64,000 nucleotides of DNA from DATKOF01 sp035524795 (lineage in GTDB: Bacteria > Pseudomonadota > Gammaproteobacteria > Burkholderiales > SG8-41), in contig DATKOF010000011.1 in NCBI GenBank assembly GCA_035524795.1, positions 1 through 64,000 of the forward strand. Direction: 5' to 3'. Of this stretch, positions 33,456 through 42,412 are shown one piece after another. The translations under genes and the position numbers were made by a program. Position 1 is the stretch's first letter, and each line of letters starts with the position of its first letter. The notes below the pieces were generated by a model. That model was not told the origin of the DNA, made no database searches, and saw nothing but the letters and a program-made list of their open reading frames with translations.

Positions 33456-34264
33456 GGCAACTGTCCGGCGCTGATCATTTTGCTCAACAACACATTCGAC
33501 GACATCCAGGCCACCATATCGTCGAATTCTCCGTTGGCGGCATTGCTTCCGGTCTGCGTATGCCAGACGAATATCCGGTCGCCGTCCAGATTCTCCGCTT
33601 CGTCGGCGCCGGTTCCCCCGGTGGCCGCATTGGAGCCGAGCGACCAGACGACGACCGGAGCATTGGAAGTCAAGGTCACCGTGTTGGGGTTGATGCCGCA
33701 ATTGGAGGCGGTCACTCCGGCGCTGCTGCTGCAGACATAGAGCAGATTGGCGCCGGGTATGTTCGAGATGCCCGCAAGGCGCATGCCGCCCGCTTTGGTA
33801 AATGGGTTGGTTACTCCATTGACGGTGTTATTGGAGATCGCGTAGCGGATACGGTTTTGCTGCGAGCCCCAGGCGTCCAGCGCGTAGCCCGAGGCGTCCA
33901 CCGGAGAAAAGCCGAGCGTTGCCGCCGGCAGGAAACCGTTGAAATAACCCCCCGCATCGGGCAGGCAATTGCCGTTCGTTGCGTTCCCCCCCGCAGCAAA
34001 AGCTTCAGCGCCATTACTGGTGCTGGAAGCCGGGCACGGCAGCCGCCCGTTGGCAGCGGCGAAACCGAGCAGCGCTTCCATGGCCTGATCGAGAATTTTC
34101 TGGGTTTCGCTGATTTTCCGTTGTTCGACCTGCGCCTGCAGCGGCACCAGAAATGCGCTTACCAATAAAGTGAGGATCAGCAGCGCGACCGCTATTTCGA
34201 TCAGCGTGAAACCACCCGCGCGCCGATGCTGATCGCGGTCAGGGATAGGTATAGATGCGGTCAC
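33452..34264 (-). CDS. Type IV minor prepilin with LPCP motif
   Basis: A GTG start (34264) gives an 18-residue leader ending RRAGG, followed by FTLIEIAVALLILTLLVSAFLV with Glu5: a class III prepilin signature. The mature part contains NGRLPCPAS, a Gly/Asn-rich loop with a second Cys, then LPAATLGFSPVDASGYALDAWG and YAIS. The same pattern occurs in the neighbour at 34239-35441, so the two are paralogous. It is probably a minor pilin at the tip or in initiation. No ATG precedes the signature within its own space; the start overlaps the upstream gene by 26 bp. Confidence 0.82.
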   Translation of the reverse strand: MTASIPIPDRDQHRRAGGFTLIEIAVALLILTLLVSAFLVPLQAQVEQRKISETQKILDQAMEALLGFAAANGRLPCPASSTSNGAEAFAAGGNATNGNCLPDAGGYFNGFLPAATLGFSPVDASGYALDAWGSQQNRIRYAISNNTVNGVTNPFTKAGGMRLAGISNIPGANLLYVCSSSAGVTASNCGINPNTVTLTSNAPVVVWSLGSNAATGGTGADEAENLDGDRIFVWHTQTGSNAANGEFDDMVAWMSSNVLLSKMISAGQLP

Positions 34265-35441
34265 GATCGTTTGCGGTCGAGGTGGGCGTCGTAAAGCTGT
34301 CGCTGCTCCCATTGGAATTTTCGAAGACGCCGTTTGTCCCCGGCGTCAGCAGCACGAGAATCGGGCTGCAATTGCCGTCGAGGGAAAGTTTGAATGGCCA
34401 TCCGCAGGGAGTATTGCAGTAACCATCCGCCGTGTCGCAGGCACCTGCGCCGCCCGAAAGATAGGAATAGGAAGCCGCGTAATAAGTCAGCGACGCCCAA
34501 CCGCCTGATCCGCAATCGGCCGTAAGCCATCCCGGCAGGGTGATCCCGGCGCTGCCCCAGCTGACCGGAAGCGCGTTGCCGCAGGGGAACAGGCCGCGAT
34601 CGTGGCCCTGGTGACCTGAGGGATTGATGCTGTTGCCGGTGTTATCGGCGGCCCACGGATAATAAAGGCCGCCGGTCGCCGTTTTGTAGTTCTGCAATAT
34701 TGTCATCATTTCACGGGCCACGCGCTGCTCGACCATCGGCATCAGATCGGCCACGGCGATCGTGATCAATTGATCGTTGAAGCTGTCGCTGGCAGCTTGC
34801 GACGTGAAAGCAGGGCCGCCGGTCGCATTGGTGCTTTCCAGATAATTGTCCGGATCGAGCTGATTGGCAGCGCTGTCGCGTGCTTGTCCGGGCAATGCCG
34901 AGCCCGGCGAAAATACAATGGCGGCGACATTGGCGACGGGGGCCACACCGGTCACCGATAATGTTCCGGCGGTGCTGTCGTTGATCGCTACTATGCCCAC
35001 GTAATCGCGGAAATTGGGGGAGAGCGCGTACCACAGACGCTCGCCGCTGGCATCACGCAGATCGGGCAGACCCAGCGTGCGCCATGGCAAACGACCGATG
35101 TAGCTGGGACAATTATTTCCGGCGAACAGGTCCGCGCTCCCGTTATTGTCGGTATCGGGGCACGGCAGACTCCCGGGCAGCGATTGATCGGTTGCCGCGC
35201 GCGCGATCAAGGCCTGCTTGGCGAGCGCCAGTGCGTTCAGTGTCTTGCGGTTCTGTTCGTTGTGCAACGCGGCGGCGTTGAGCGACGTCACGAACAATGC
35301 AGCCAGGGTAAGTCCGATGATCACAACCAGCACCAGCGCCGCATAGCCGGCCTGCCGGCGTGGTGCGTGGAACGGGCGGTCATCGGTTCCGTGCAGGAGA
35401 CCGGTTCGTGAAGCCACTTTATTGCCCGCTGTTCGGTTCAT
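34239..35441 (-). CDS. Large prepilin-like protein (MshP/PilX-like N-terminus)
   Basis: The 400-aa protein has a long basic leader ending RRQAG and the hydrophobic helix YAALVLVVIIGLTLAALFVTSL, which lacks Glu5, as in PilX/MshP/GspK-type minor pilins. It then shows SLPCPDTDNNGSADLF, RLPWRTLGLPDLRDASGERLWYALS, a central DUF-like beta region, and many cysteines in the C-terminal half (ACDTADGYCNTPCGW). It shares the LPCP...LG...DASG...YA.S block with the 33452 prepilin. The Glu5-free helix and size suggest a tip-capping or adhesive role (inference). Confidence 0.75.
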   Translation of the reverse strand: MNRTAGNKVASRTGLLHGTDDRPFHAPRRQAGYAALVLVVIIGLTLAALFVTSLNAAALHNEQNRKTLNALALAKQALIARAATDQSLPGSLPCPDTDNNGSADLFAGNNCPSYIGRLPWRTLGLPDLRDASGERLWYALSPNFRDYVGIVAINDSTAGTLSVTGVAPVANVAAIVFSPGSALPGQARDSAANQLDPDNYLESTNATGGPAFTSQAASDSFNDQLITIAVADLMPMVEQRVAREMMTILQNYKTATGGLYYPWAADNTGNSINPSGHQGHDRGLFPCGNALPVSWGSAGITLPGWLTADCGSGGWASLTYYAASYSYLSGGAGACDTADGYCNTPCGWPFKLSLDGNCSPILVLLTPGTNGVFENSNGSSDSFTTPTSTANDRDRIYTYP

Positions 35442-35997
35442 CCGGATCTGTCGCAGGGACTGGCCTGTTTCGCGTCGCGGTCTCCGGTCTGGTCGGCCCG
35501 GATGCCCCCGACGGCGCTGCTTGCTGGACGGCAGATGGACCATTGGCGCCGGCGGCGGTAACGCTTCCGTTCTGAGTTGTGGCGGGAACGGGATGCGAGG
35601 TGCCTTCCGCAATGGCGCCGGTGGTCAGTTCCACGGTCTGGCCGACCTTGAGGTCGATGCTGTGACCGCTGTCCGGCGTGGTGAGCTTCACGCGATTGCT
35701 GTTCTTGTAAGGAACGATGTTGACGCTGTTTGACTGCCGTTCGGTGATGGCCCGGTTGTTGACCCATACCGTGGTCTTGCCGTCGCTGCGCCGGACCACG
35801 CCGTTGATGCTGATGTTCTGCGGCAACGGCGCCGCCTCCTGCGGGTTGTCGTTGCCGATTTCGGTCTGGACGTTCTGCTTGCGCGCACCGTCCAGCGCCG
35901 CCCGCTGCGTCGGCGTGAAAAACAGCCGTCCCAGGTCGGCGCCCGCGGCCGTCACGCCATAGGCCGCCAGCAGCAGATACACGAGCCCGCGCATCAT
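35419..35997 (-). CDS. Pilus-associated exported protein (MshK-like position)
   Basis: The 192-aa product has a hydrophobic start (GLVYLLLAAYGVTAAGA). A central block LGRLFFTPTQRAALD and ISINGVVRRSDGKTTVWVNNRAI follows, then a low-complexity Pro/Ser/Ala-rich tail (about 130-192). The NGVVRRSDG..VW.N pattern is typical of small MSHA/type II accessory proteins such as MshK. It overlaps both neighbours (4 bp upstream, 23 bp downstream), placing it inside the pilus operon. Confidence 0.65.
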   Translation of the reverse strand: MMRGLVYLLLAAYGVTAAGADLGRLFFTPTQRAALDGARKQNVQTEIGNDNPQEAAPLPQNISINGVVRRSDGKTTVWVNNRAITERQSNSVNIVPYKNSNRVKLTTPDSGHSIDLKVGQTVELTTGAIAEGTSHPVPATTQNGSVTAAGANGPSAVQQAAPSGASGPTRPETATRNRPVPATDPDEPNSGQ

Positions 35998-36596
35998 GAT
36001 GACGGTCCTTCCGGTTTCGCGGTGATCCACGCCAGCTCGCATTCGGCGCGCAGATTGGGCTGATAACGGATGCTGCCGCCGGTGTTGGCGCGCGTCAGCA
36101 TGCACTGGTTGACCGAGAAGATTCCGGCGTTCTGCTGGGCGAGGGCGGTCAGGAATTTCATCAAGTCCCCTTCGTGCAGCAGGCCGAGGTTGATCTTCAT
36201 CACCGACTGATGCAGCGTGACCTGGCCGGGACCAAGCTCGCCGGCATACGGATAGGATTGCTGTGCGCTGATCTGGTAGTCGATGCCGAACAGCTGCATC
36301 TGCTGGTTGGTCAGCCGCAGCGCATCGATCCAGTCGATGCGCCGTTCATCACCGGCGAAGCCGAGTTGCTGGAGATAGTGGTAGCTGTCGAGGTAGCGAA
36401 CGATGGTTTCTTTTTCGTCCCCCGACTTCTGCAGACGCGTGTGGGCTTCCTGCAGTTGTCGTTTCTTCTGCGCGAGATCCAGCGCAGCCTGCTGCAGCAG
36501 TTGGTCGGTGTAATAGATCGCGCCGGCGCCGGCGGCGATCACGATACATAACGCCAGCAGCGGCTTTTTCAGAGTTTCGAGGTCGATGTCGCTCAT
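35994..36596 (-). CDS. Pilus assembly inner-membrane protein (PilO/MshJ-like)
   Basis: The 200-aa bitopic protein has one N-terminal helix (LLALCIVIAAGAGAIYYT), a coiled coil (LDLAQKKRQLQEAHTRLQKSG), and a periplasmic ferredoxin-like domain ending LTALAQQNAGIFSVNQCML...ECELAWITA. This matches PilO/MshJ alignment-subcomplex proteins. It follows the PilM/PilN-like gene with ATGA overlap. Confidence 0.75.
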   Translation of the reverse strand: MSDIDLETLKKPLLALCIVIAAGAGAIYYTDQLLQQAALDLAQKKRQLQEAHTRLQKSGDEKETIVRYLDSYHYLQQLGFAGDERRIDWIDALRLTNQQMQLFGIDYQISAQQSYPYAGELGPGQVTLHQSVMKINLGLLHEGDLMKFLTALAQQNAGIFSVNQCMLTRANTGGSIRYQPNLRAECELAWITAKPEGPSS

Positions 36597-38152
36597 ACCG
36601 TCTGTTTCAGTATTATCAGCAGTTTGAATTCGGCCTTGCCGGTTTGCTCGCGGTTGTCGTTCGAGGTATTGCCGGACAGGCTCAGGTCGGGGCTGATATT
36701 GAGCGGCAGATGGACGATTTTGACCTGCGCGACTTCCGGCTGTTGCGAGAGTGCAGCCACGAAGCGGTTGATGGTTTCGATCGCGGCACGGTAATCGCCT
36801 TGGAATGGACGCACTTCTCCTTCGATTATTCCGCTCTGATGGCGTGTCCCGGCCGCGCTGGCCGCCTGGTTGCCGGAGGAGGAGCTTGCTCCCTCGCTGC
36901 CGCTGGTGATGTCCGCGGCGCCGTATTTCCAGCTGAAGGTTTTCAGGGCGATCGCCGGATTGAGATCGAGCGCCTGGCTTACGGCTGCCATCAGCGCTTC
37001 CGGCGTGCGGGTGATACCGCCGAGTTTCTGCGCAATCTCGACCGTGCGCCGGAGGTTTTCCGCGGTGGTGGGCGCCGACGGGAATTGACGCGTGATTTCC
37101 TGATACCGGGTCTGTTGCTGCACGGTGTCGCGCGCGGCGTCCTCGGCCTTGCCGTGAGTATAGATGACCTGTATGACATTGATCGTGCACCATGCCGTTA
37201 CGACCAGTGCGGCGGCGCCGGCCAGCGCGTAAACCGCTTGTTGCGCCCGGCGTTGGCGATGGCCGATGGTGATGCTGGCCGGCGCCAGATTGTTGGCCGG
37301 CGCGCTCAGCCCGAGCAGATGCAGATACAGCGCGTCGGTCGAGGAGGCGAGCGCGGCCGACTTGATGCCGAGTTTTTCGATGATTTCCGCGCGCACCAGC
37401 CGGCGGCATTCGAGGTTCGGGTTGTCACGCGCGATGACCTGCGTCAGATCGTGCAGTGTGTCGTCGCGGTCGATGACCAGCACCGTCAGCGGTTCGTCGA
37501 GGGTCAGCGCGCGCATCCCGTGCAGATAAAGCCGGGTGTTCGAAATTTCCTCGGCGACACTCCTGACCGGCTGCTGTCCGCCGCTGTCGATCTGGGCGAG
37601 GCGGCTGATGCGCAGTTTCTGGTTGCGGAAATAGGTAAGCCGCATCCCCGAGCTGTGCAGCGACACCACCAGCAGGTTGGGCTGCTTCAACTGCAGTTTT
37701 TCGATCAGGATCTGGCCGGCTGTCGGCAGCAGGTAGACGCCGGCGATCGGCAGCCCGCGTTCGACAACGGCCTGTATCCACGGCTCGATCAGGTCGGGGG
37801 TGGTCAGCGCGCAGAACAGGTAACGGTCGTCGCGCCGTTTGCCGCTGTCGCGTTCCTGCATCCAGGCGCCGCAGTAAGCGTTGTTGCGGTAATGCTGCCT
37901 CAGCTTGCGGCCGATCATCTCGCTGCGGTCGCTGCCGAAACTGTGGGGCAGCAGTTCGAGGCGGTAATCTTCCCCCACCGCATCGGCCATCACATAGACC
38001 GTATCGCCGGAAATCCGGGCGAGATACTGCTTGAAAGCGGCCAGTCCTTCGTCATCGTTGGCGAACACGGTGCAGGCGGCGAAACCGCCGCCGCTCCAGC
38101 GCGCAGCGCTGATCTGTTTTGCCGACACCGAAACCAGCAACTTGTTTGCCAT
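36593..38152 (-). CDS. PilM-PilN/GspL-like pilus assembly protein (MshI-like)
   Basis: The 519-aa protein joins an N-terminal cytoplasmic actin-like domain (about 1-300; VYLLPTAGQILIEKL, LVVSLHSSGMRLTYFRNQKLRISRLA) and a single transmembrane helix near 310-335 (VYALAGAAALVVTAWCTINV). A periplasmic coiled-coil and fimbrial-assembly domain follows (FSWKYGAAD..., YRAAIETINRFVAALSQQPEV). In most type IV pili these roles are split into PilM and PilN; here one protein has both, as in GspL/MshI. A Ser/Gly-rich insert (SEGASSSSGNQAASAAG) lies near 435-450. Confidence 0.75.
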   Translation of the reverse strand: MANKLLVSVSAKQISAARWSGGGFAACTVFANDDEGLAAFKQYLARISGDTVYVMADAVGEDYRLELLPHSFGSDRSEMIGRKLRQHYRNNAYCGAWMQERDSGKRRDDRYLFCALTTPDLIEPWIQAVVERGLPIAGVYLLPTAGQILIEKLQLKQPNLLVVSLHSSGMRLTYFRNQKLRISRLAQIDSGGQQPVRSVAEEISNTRLYLHGMRALTLDEPLTVLVIDRDDTLHDLTQVIARDNPNLECRRLVRAEIIEKLGIKSAALASSTDALYLHLLGLSAPANNLAPASITIGHRQRRAQQAVYALAGAAALVVTAWCTINVIQVIYTHGKAEDAARDTVQQQTRYQEITRQFPSAPTTAENLRRTVEIAQKLGGITRTPEALMAAVSQALDLNPAIALKTFSWKYGAADITSGSEGASSSSGNQAASAAGTRHQSGIIEGEVRPFQGDYRAAIETINRFVAALSQQPEVAQVKIVHLPLNISPDLSLSGNTSNDNREQTGKAEFKLLIILKQTV

Positions 38153-38184
38153 GATGCGGACGCGCTTCCGTGATCGGATATCTG

Positions 38185-39396
38185 TTAAAACTTCAGCTTG
38201 CCCAGAATATCATATACGGGCCCCAGCACCGACCACATGACGAATGCCAGCATGCCGCCGAGCAGGATGGTCATCGCCGGTCCCAGCATCGCCAGCCCCT
38301 TGTCGACCGATTCCTTGACGTCACGGTTGTAGAAGTAGGTGATGTTGAGCAGCGCGGTGTCGAGCGCGCCGGTGTTTTCGCCGATGCGCAGCATGCGGAT
38401 CACCAGCGGCGGGAAAATGCCGAGGTTCTGGAACGATTCGCTCATGCCGTCGCCGGCATTGATCTGCTGTCCGGCGCGCGCCAGGCCGTCCGCGATCACG
38501 CGGTTGCCGACGATGTCTTCGCCGGTTTTCATCGCGTCGAGGACGGTGATCCCGGAGCGGTACATCAGCGCGAAAAAATTGGCGAACCGCGACAGGATGA
38601 TTTTCTGCAACACCGGACCGATCACCGGCAGGTGCAGTTTGGTGTAATCCCACAGATATTGCGCGCGCCGGTTGCGCCGGATCAACACCACGATTGCGAC
38701 GGTTGCCACTACCGGCAGGCTGAACAGGAACGGCCAGTAGTTGATCACGAAGTTGGAGGCAAAGATCAGGATGCGCGTCTGCAGCGGCAGCGCCAGCCCC
38801 ATCGTCTTCAGCAGCTGCACCACCTGCGGCACCAGGTACATCAGCAGAAACAGCATCACGACGATCACCACCACCAGCACCGTTGCGGGGTACATCAGCA
38901 GGCGCTTGGTCTGTGACGCCAGCTCGTCCTGCCATTTGAGGGTGTTGCCGAGGTTCTCGAACACTTCGGTCAGGCGCCCGGCCTGTTCGCCGGCACGGAT
39001 CAGGCTGATGAAGACGTTGTCGAATACATCGGGGTGCTGCGCCATCGCCTGCGACAGGATGCGGCCGCCCTCCATGTCCTCGATCATCGTCGCCAACACC
39101 TCGCGGAAACGCGGGTTCTCGATCGAGTCGCGCAGATCGCGGATGCCGTCGAGCAGCGGGATGCCGGAACGCGTCAGCTGCTCCATGTCGAAGCAGAACG
39201 TGATCAGGTCGCGCCGGGTGGTGCGGCCGCCGGCGGCGACGAGGCCGCCGGCGGTCTTGTCGATTTCCCTGGAGCTGATCAGGTCGAGCCCCATGCGGCG
39301 CAGCCGCAGTTCGAGATCGACCTCGTTGCTCGCTTCGAGCGCGCCGCGCACCGGCTGGCCGGCTTTGTCGACGGCTTTGTAGCGGAAGGCGGGCAT
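38185..39396 (-). CDS. mshG: Type IV pilus platform protein (GspF/PilC family)
   Basis: The 403-aa inner-membrane protein begins MPAFRYKAVDKAGQPVRGALEA. It has two repeated cytoplasmic helical domains (FCFDMEQLTRSGIPLLDGI and ILSRFANFFALMYRSGITVLDA) and three transmembrane segments (VLVVVIVVMLFLLMYLVPQVV, FLFSLPVVATVAIVVL, MTILLGGMLAFVMWSVLG). It forms the motor platform with MshE. Six bp separate it from mshE upstream. Confidence 0.93.
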   Translation of the reverse strand: MPAFRYKAVDKAGQPVRGALEASNEVDLELRLRRMGLDLISSREIDKTAGGLVAAGGRTTRRDLITFCFDMEQLTRSGIPLLDGIRDLRDSIENPRFREVLATMIEDMEGGRILSQAMAQHPDVFDNVFISLIRAGEQAGRLTEVFENLGNTLKWQDELASQTKRLLMYPATVLVVVIVVMLFLLMYLVPQVVQLLKTMGLALPLQTRILIFASNFVINYWPFLFSLPVVATVAIVVLIRRNRRAQYLWDYTKLHLPVIGPVLQKIILSRFANFFALMYRSGITVLDAMKTGEDIVGNRVIADGLARAGQQINAGDGMSESFQNLGIFPPLVIRMLRIGENTGALDTALLNITYFYNRDVKESVDKGLAMLGPAMTILLGGMLAFVMWSVLGPVYDILGKLKF

Positions 39397-39402
39397 CGGC
39401 GG

Positions 39403-41106
39403 CTAGATGAAACGCCCGGTCAAGTCGATCATCCGCGAGACCTCGACCAGGCTAGTGGTGCCGTCGAGTATCCGCGCCACGCCTTCCTCCGCCAGCGGCT
39501 TGAAATTCTTTGCCAGCGCCGCCGCGCGCAGTTCCTTGGCGGTTGCGCGCCGCGCGACCAGTTCATCGAGATCGCCGTCCATGATCAGCAGCTCCATCAC
39601 GGCGCGGCGTCCCCGGTAGCCCTTGTTGCCGCACTTGGCGCAGCCGACCGGCCGGTAGACGTATTCGACGCGCTCCGCCGCCGGGCCGAGGATCTTCCGC
39701 TCTTCCGCGGTCGGCACGTAGGCTTCTCTGCAGTGGGTGCACAACGCACGCACCAGGCGCTGTGCGATTACGCCGATGATGTTGCCGGCCATGATGTCGG
39801 GCTGGATGCCGATATCGAGCAGGCGCGGAAATGCGCCGAGCGAGGAATTGGTGTGCAGCGTCGAGAACACTTGGTGACCGGTCATCGCGGCGCGGAACGC
39901 CATTTCCGCGGTGTCGCGATCGCGGATTTCGCCGACCAGAATGATGTCGGGGTCCTGGCGCATCATCGAGCGGATGCCGTTGGCGAAATCCATCCGCACC
40001 GCGTCGTTGACCGAGGTCTGGCGCATCAGCGTGACCGGATATTCGACCGGATCCTCGAGCGTCATGATGTTGACGGTTTCGTCGTTGACCTGCGCCAGCA
40101 GCGAATACAGCATCGTCGTCTTGCCGCTGCCGGTCGGCCCGGTCACGATCAGAATGCCTTCCGGCCGCGCCAGCATCAGGTTCAGCTTGGTGAGCGATTC
40201 CCGCGGCAGACTCATCCGGTCGAGACTGATGATCGATTTTTCACGGTCGAGAATCCGCAGCACGATGTTCTCGCCGTGGATGGTCGGGTGAGTCGAGACG
40301 CGGAAATCGACCGGGCGGCCGTTCAGCGTCAGCGACAGGCGTCCGTCCTGCGGCGCGCGCGCCTCGGCGATGTTCATGTCGCTGATGACCTTGATCCGCA
40401 CCGTGATCCCCGGCATGTAGGTCTTGTGCAGGCTGCGCACGGTTTCGAGCACGCCGTCGATCCGGTAGCGGATGCGCAGGAATGCATACTCGGGCTCGAA
40501 GTGGATGTCGGAGGCGCCGCGTTTGACGGCATCGACCAGCAGCGCGTTGACCAGTCGCACCACCGGCTGGGTGTACTCGGCGCCGCCGGCCTGCAGGCTC
40601 TGATAGTCGATTTCGCCGGTTTCGATTTCCTGCAGAATGCCGTCGACCGACAGCTCGTGGCCGTAGAACTGGTCGATGTAATCTTCAAGCTGCGCTTCGC
40701 CGGCGAGCAGCGTTTTGATTTCGACGCTCGGGCCGAGCGTCGCGCGCAGCTGATCGAGCGCGATGACGTTGAAAATCTCGGTGATCGCGACCGTCAATAC
40801 GCGGTCCTCGGCTTCGTAGGCGATCGGCAGCAGGCGGTGGTGGCGGGCGAAATCCTGCGGCACCAGTTTCAGCGCTTCGGGATCGGCCACCACCTGCGCC
40901 AGGTCGATTGCCTCCTGGCCGACGGTGCGCGCCATGATGTCGCGGATCGCGGCCTCGGTGACGAAGCCGAGCCGCACCAGCAGGCGGCCGATCGGCAGAT
41001 TGCTCTGTTTCTGTTCTGCCAGCGCGATGCCGAGCTGGTCGAGGGTGATCAGTCCCTGCTGTACCAGCAGTTCGCCGAGCCGCAGTTTTTTGCGCTGTTC
41101 AGCCAT
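39403..41106 (-). CDS. mshE: MshE-type pilus extension ATPase with c-di-GMP-binding domain
   Basis: The 567-aa GspE/PilB-family hexameric ATPase has Walker A GPTGSGKTTML, Walker B DPDIILVGEIRD, and the His box GHQVFSTLHTN. A zinc finger has two CxxC pairs (CTHC and CAKC). The N-terminus has two copies of the MshEN pattern: RLGELLVQQGLITLDQL and IGRLLVRLGFVTEAAI, 24-residue motifs that bind c-di-GMP in MshE proteins. Pilus assembly would thus be switched on by c-di-GMP. Confidence 0.94.
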   Translation of the reverse strand: MAEQRKKLRLGELLVQQGLITLDQLGIALAEQKQSNLPIGRLLVRLGFVTEAAIRDIMARTVGQEAIDLAQVVADPEALKLVPQDFARHHRLLPIAYEAEDRVLTVAITEIFNVIALDQLRATLGPSVEIKTLLAGEAQLEDYIDQFYGHELSVDGILQEIETGEIDYQSLQAGGAEYTQPVVRLVNALLVDAVKRGASDIHFEPEYAFLRIRYRIDGVLETVRSLHKTYMPGITVRIKVISDMNIAEARAPQDGRLSLTLNGRPVDFRVSTHPTIHGENIVLRILDREKSIISLDRMSLPRESLTKLNLMLARPEGILIVTGPTGSGKTTMLYSLLAQVNDETVNIMTLEDPVEYPVTLMRQTSVNDAVRMDFANGIRSMMRQDPDIILVGEIRDRDTAEMAFRAAMTGHQVFSTLHTNSSLGAFPRLLDIGIQPDIMAGNIIGVIAQRLVRALCTHCREAYVPTAEERKILGPAAERVEYVYRPVGCAKCGNKGYRGRRAVMELLIMDGDLDELVARRATAKELRAAALAKNFKPLAEEGVARILDGTTSLVEVSRMIDLTGRFI

Positions 41107-41200
41107 GTCGGCCTGTCGATGACGCCGCGTTCATGTCAGTTGGTCCGCTCTTCTTGTCATCTGCGCGGCAGCACTGCGGTTTGCCGTTGAGAATGAGGAT

Positions 41201-42412
41201 TTATTGTGCCGCTTTTTGAAGTTTTCCGATGCGGTCTTCGGCGGCGGTGATGCTGAAATTCGCCCGGCCGCCGCTCCGCGCGAGTTGCGTAGCGCGCTGG
41301 TAGAACTCGAGCGCCAGCTTGGGCTGGCCGATGTGGTCGAGGCCGACGGCAAGGTTATAGGCGTAATCGGGATTGTCGGACTGCAGATGGTAGGCCTCGA
41401 AATACGCCTGCTGCGCATCCGGCCAGCGCTGCTGGTCCGCGTAAACGTTGCCGAGGGTGAAGTAGAGGGCCGGCGCCGGTTCACTGGCGATCAGCTCCTT
41501 GAGCCGGGTTTCGGCGGCCAGCGGATCGGCGCCGCCGAACATGTTGAGCAGGCCGGCCTGCGCCGCGGCGTTGCGCGGATCGAGTTCAAGCGCTTTCAGG
41601 TAGCGTTTGGCGGCCGTTTCCCGGTCACCCTGTCTGGACGCGATCGCGGCCAGGCCGAGCAGCGCGTCGAGGTTGGCGGGATCGCTTTTCAGCAATTGAT
41701 CGTAGCGCTGTTGCGCCGTTGCGAGATCTCCGGATACAAGCGCCTGATAGGCGTCTACCGTGAGCGGGTTCAGCGTCGGCGCCGCGCCGCCGACGCTGAC
41801 TTTGATGGTGTCGCGAGGCGCGATGGGTACGGCGGGCGCTTCCGGCGCAGCGGATGTCTCCGGTGCAGTGGCCGCCGGTTTGTCCTCTTTTTTTGCCGCC
41901 AGCGGCGCCGGAACCGCGCCGTTCTGCAGCGGCAGCAACGGCAGCGCGGTCAGGGCAGACGATGGCGGCGACGGCGTTCCAACCGTCCCCGCACTGGCGG
42001 GAGGCGTTGTTGCCACAATTGCCGCCGGCGCGCGGACCGGCGGCGGCGATTGACCGGCGAACAGGCGCGGATTGCTGATCTGCAGGTAGAGGTAAGCGCC
42101 ATAGCCGATCGCGACTATCACTGCCAGCACTATTACGACTGCCAGCGGACGTTCGCGCACGATGGCGCCGATGCCGCCGCTGTCGCGGCGTTCCGCGCGG
42201 ATGATGGTCGCGGCCTGCTGTGTTTCCTGCGGTGATGCCGCAGCAGGGGCCGCCCGGCGCAGCGGGGGAGCAGCCGGCTCGAGCGTCAGCTCGGATTTCG
42301 ATGCGCCGCTGCCGGACCCCGCTGCGGCAACGGTTGAAGGCGGCCCGGATTCGTTGTTATTTTCTTTCCGATCCTGGGCGGCCTTTTCCAGGGCCTTCAT
42401 CAACAGACTCAT
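41201..42412 (-). CDS. mshN: TPR-containing MSHA biogenesis protein (MshN-like)
   Basis: The 403-aa protein begins MSLLMKALEKAAQDR, the conserved start of MshN-type proteins. It has a transmembrane helix near 90-112 (PLAVVIVLAVIVAIGYGAYLYL), a Pro/Ala-rich linker, and five or so TPR units (AYQALVSGDLATAQQRYDQLLK, LGLAAIASRQGDRETAAKRYLKALE, LGNVYADQQRWPDAQQAYFEA, AVGLDHIGQPKLALEFYQRA). It probably serves secretin assembly or pilus stability. It overlaps mshL by 4 bp. Confidence 0.8.
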   Translation of the reverse strand: MSLLMKALEKAAQDRKENNNESGPPSTVAAAGSGSGASKSELTLEPAAPPLRRAAPAAASPQETQQAATIIRAERRDSGGIGAIVRERPLAVVIVLAVIVAIGYGAYLYLQISNPRLFAGQSPPPVRAPAAIVATTPPASAGTVGTPSPPSSALTALPLLPLQNGAVPAPLAAKKEDKPAATAPETSAAPEAPAVPIAPRDTIKVSVGGAAPTLNPLTVDAYQALVSGDLATAQQRYDQLLKSDPANLDALLGLAAIASRQGDRETAAKRYLKALELDPRNAAAQAGLLNMFGGADPLAAETRLKELIASEPAPALYFTLGNVYADQQRWPDAQQAYFEAYHLQSDNPDYAYNLAVGLDHIGQPKLALEFYQRATQLARSGGRANFSITAAEDRIGKLQKAAQ

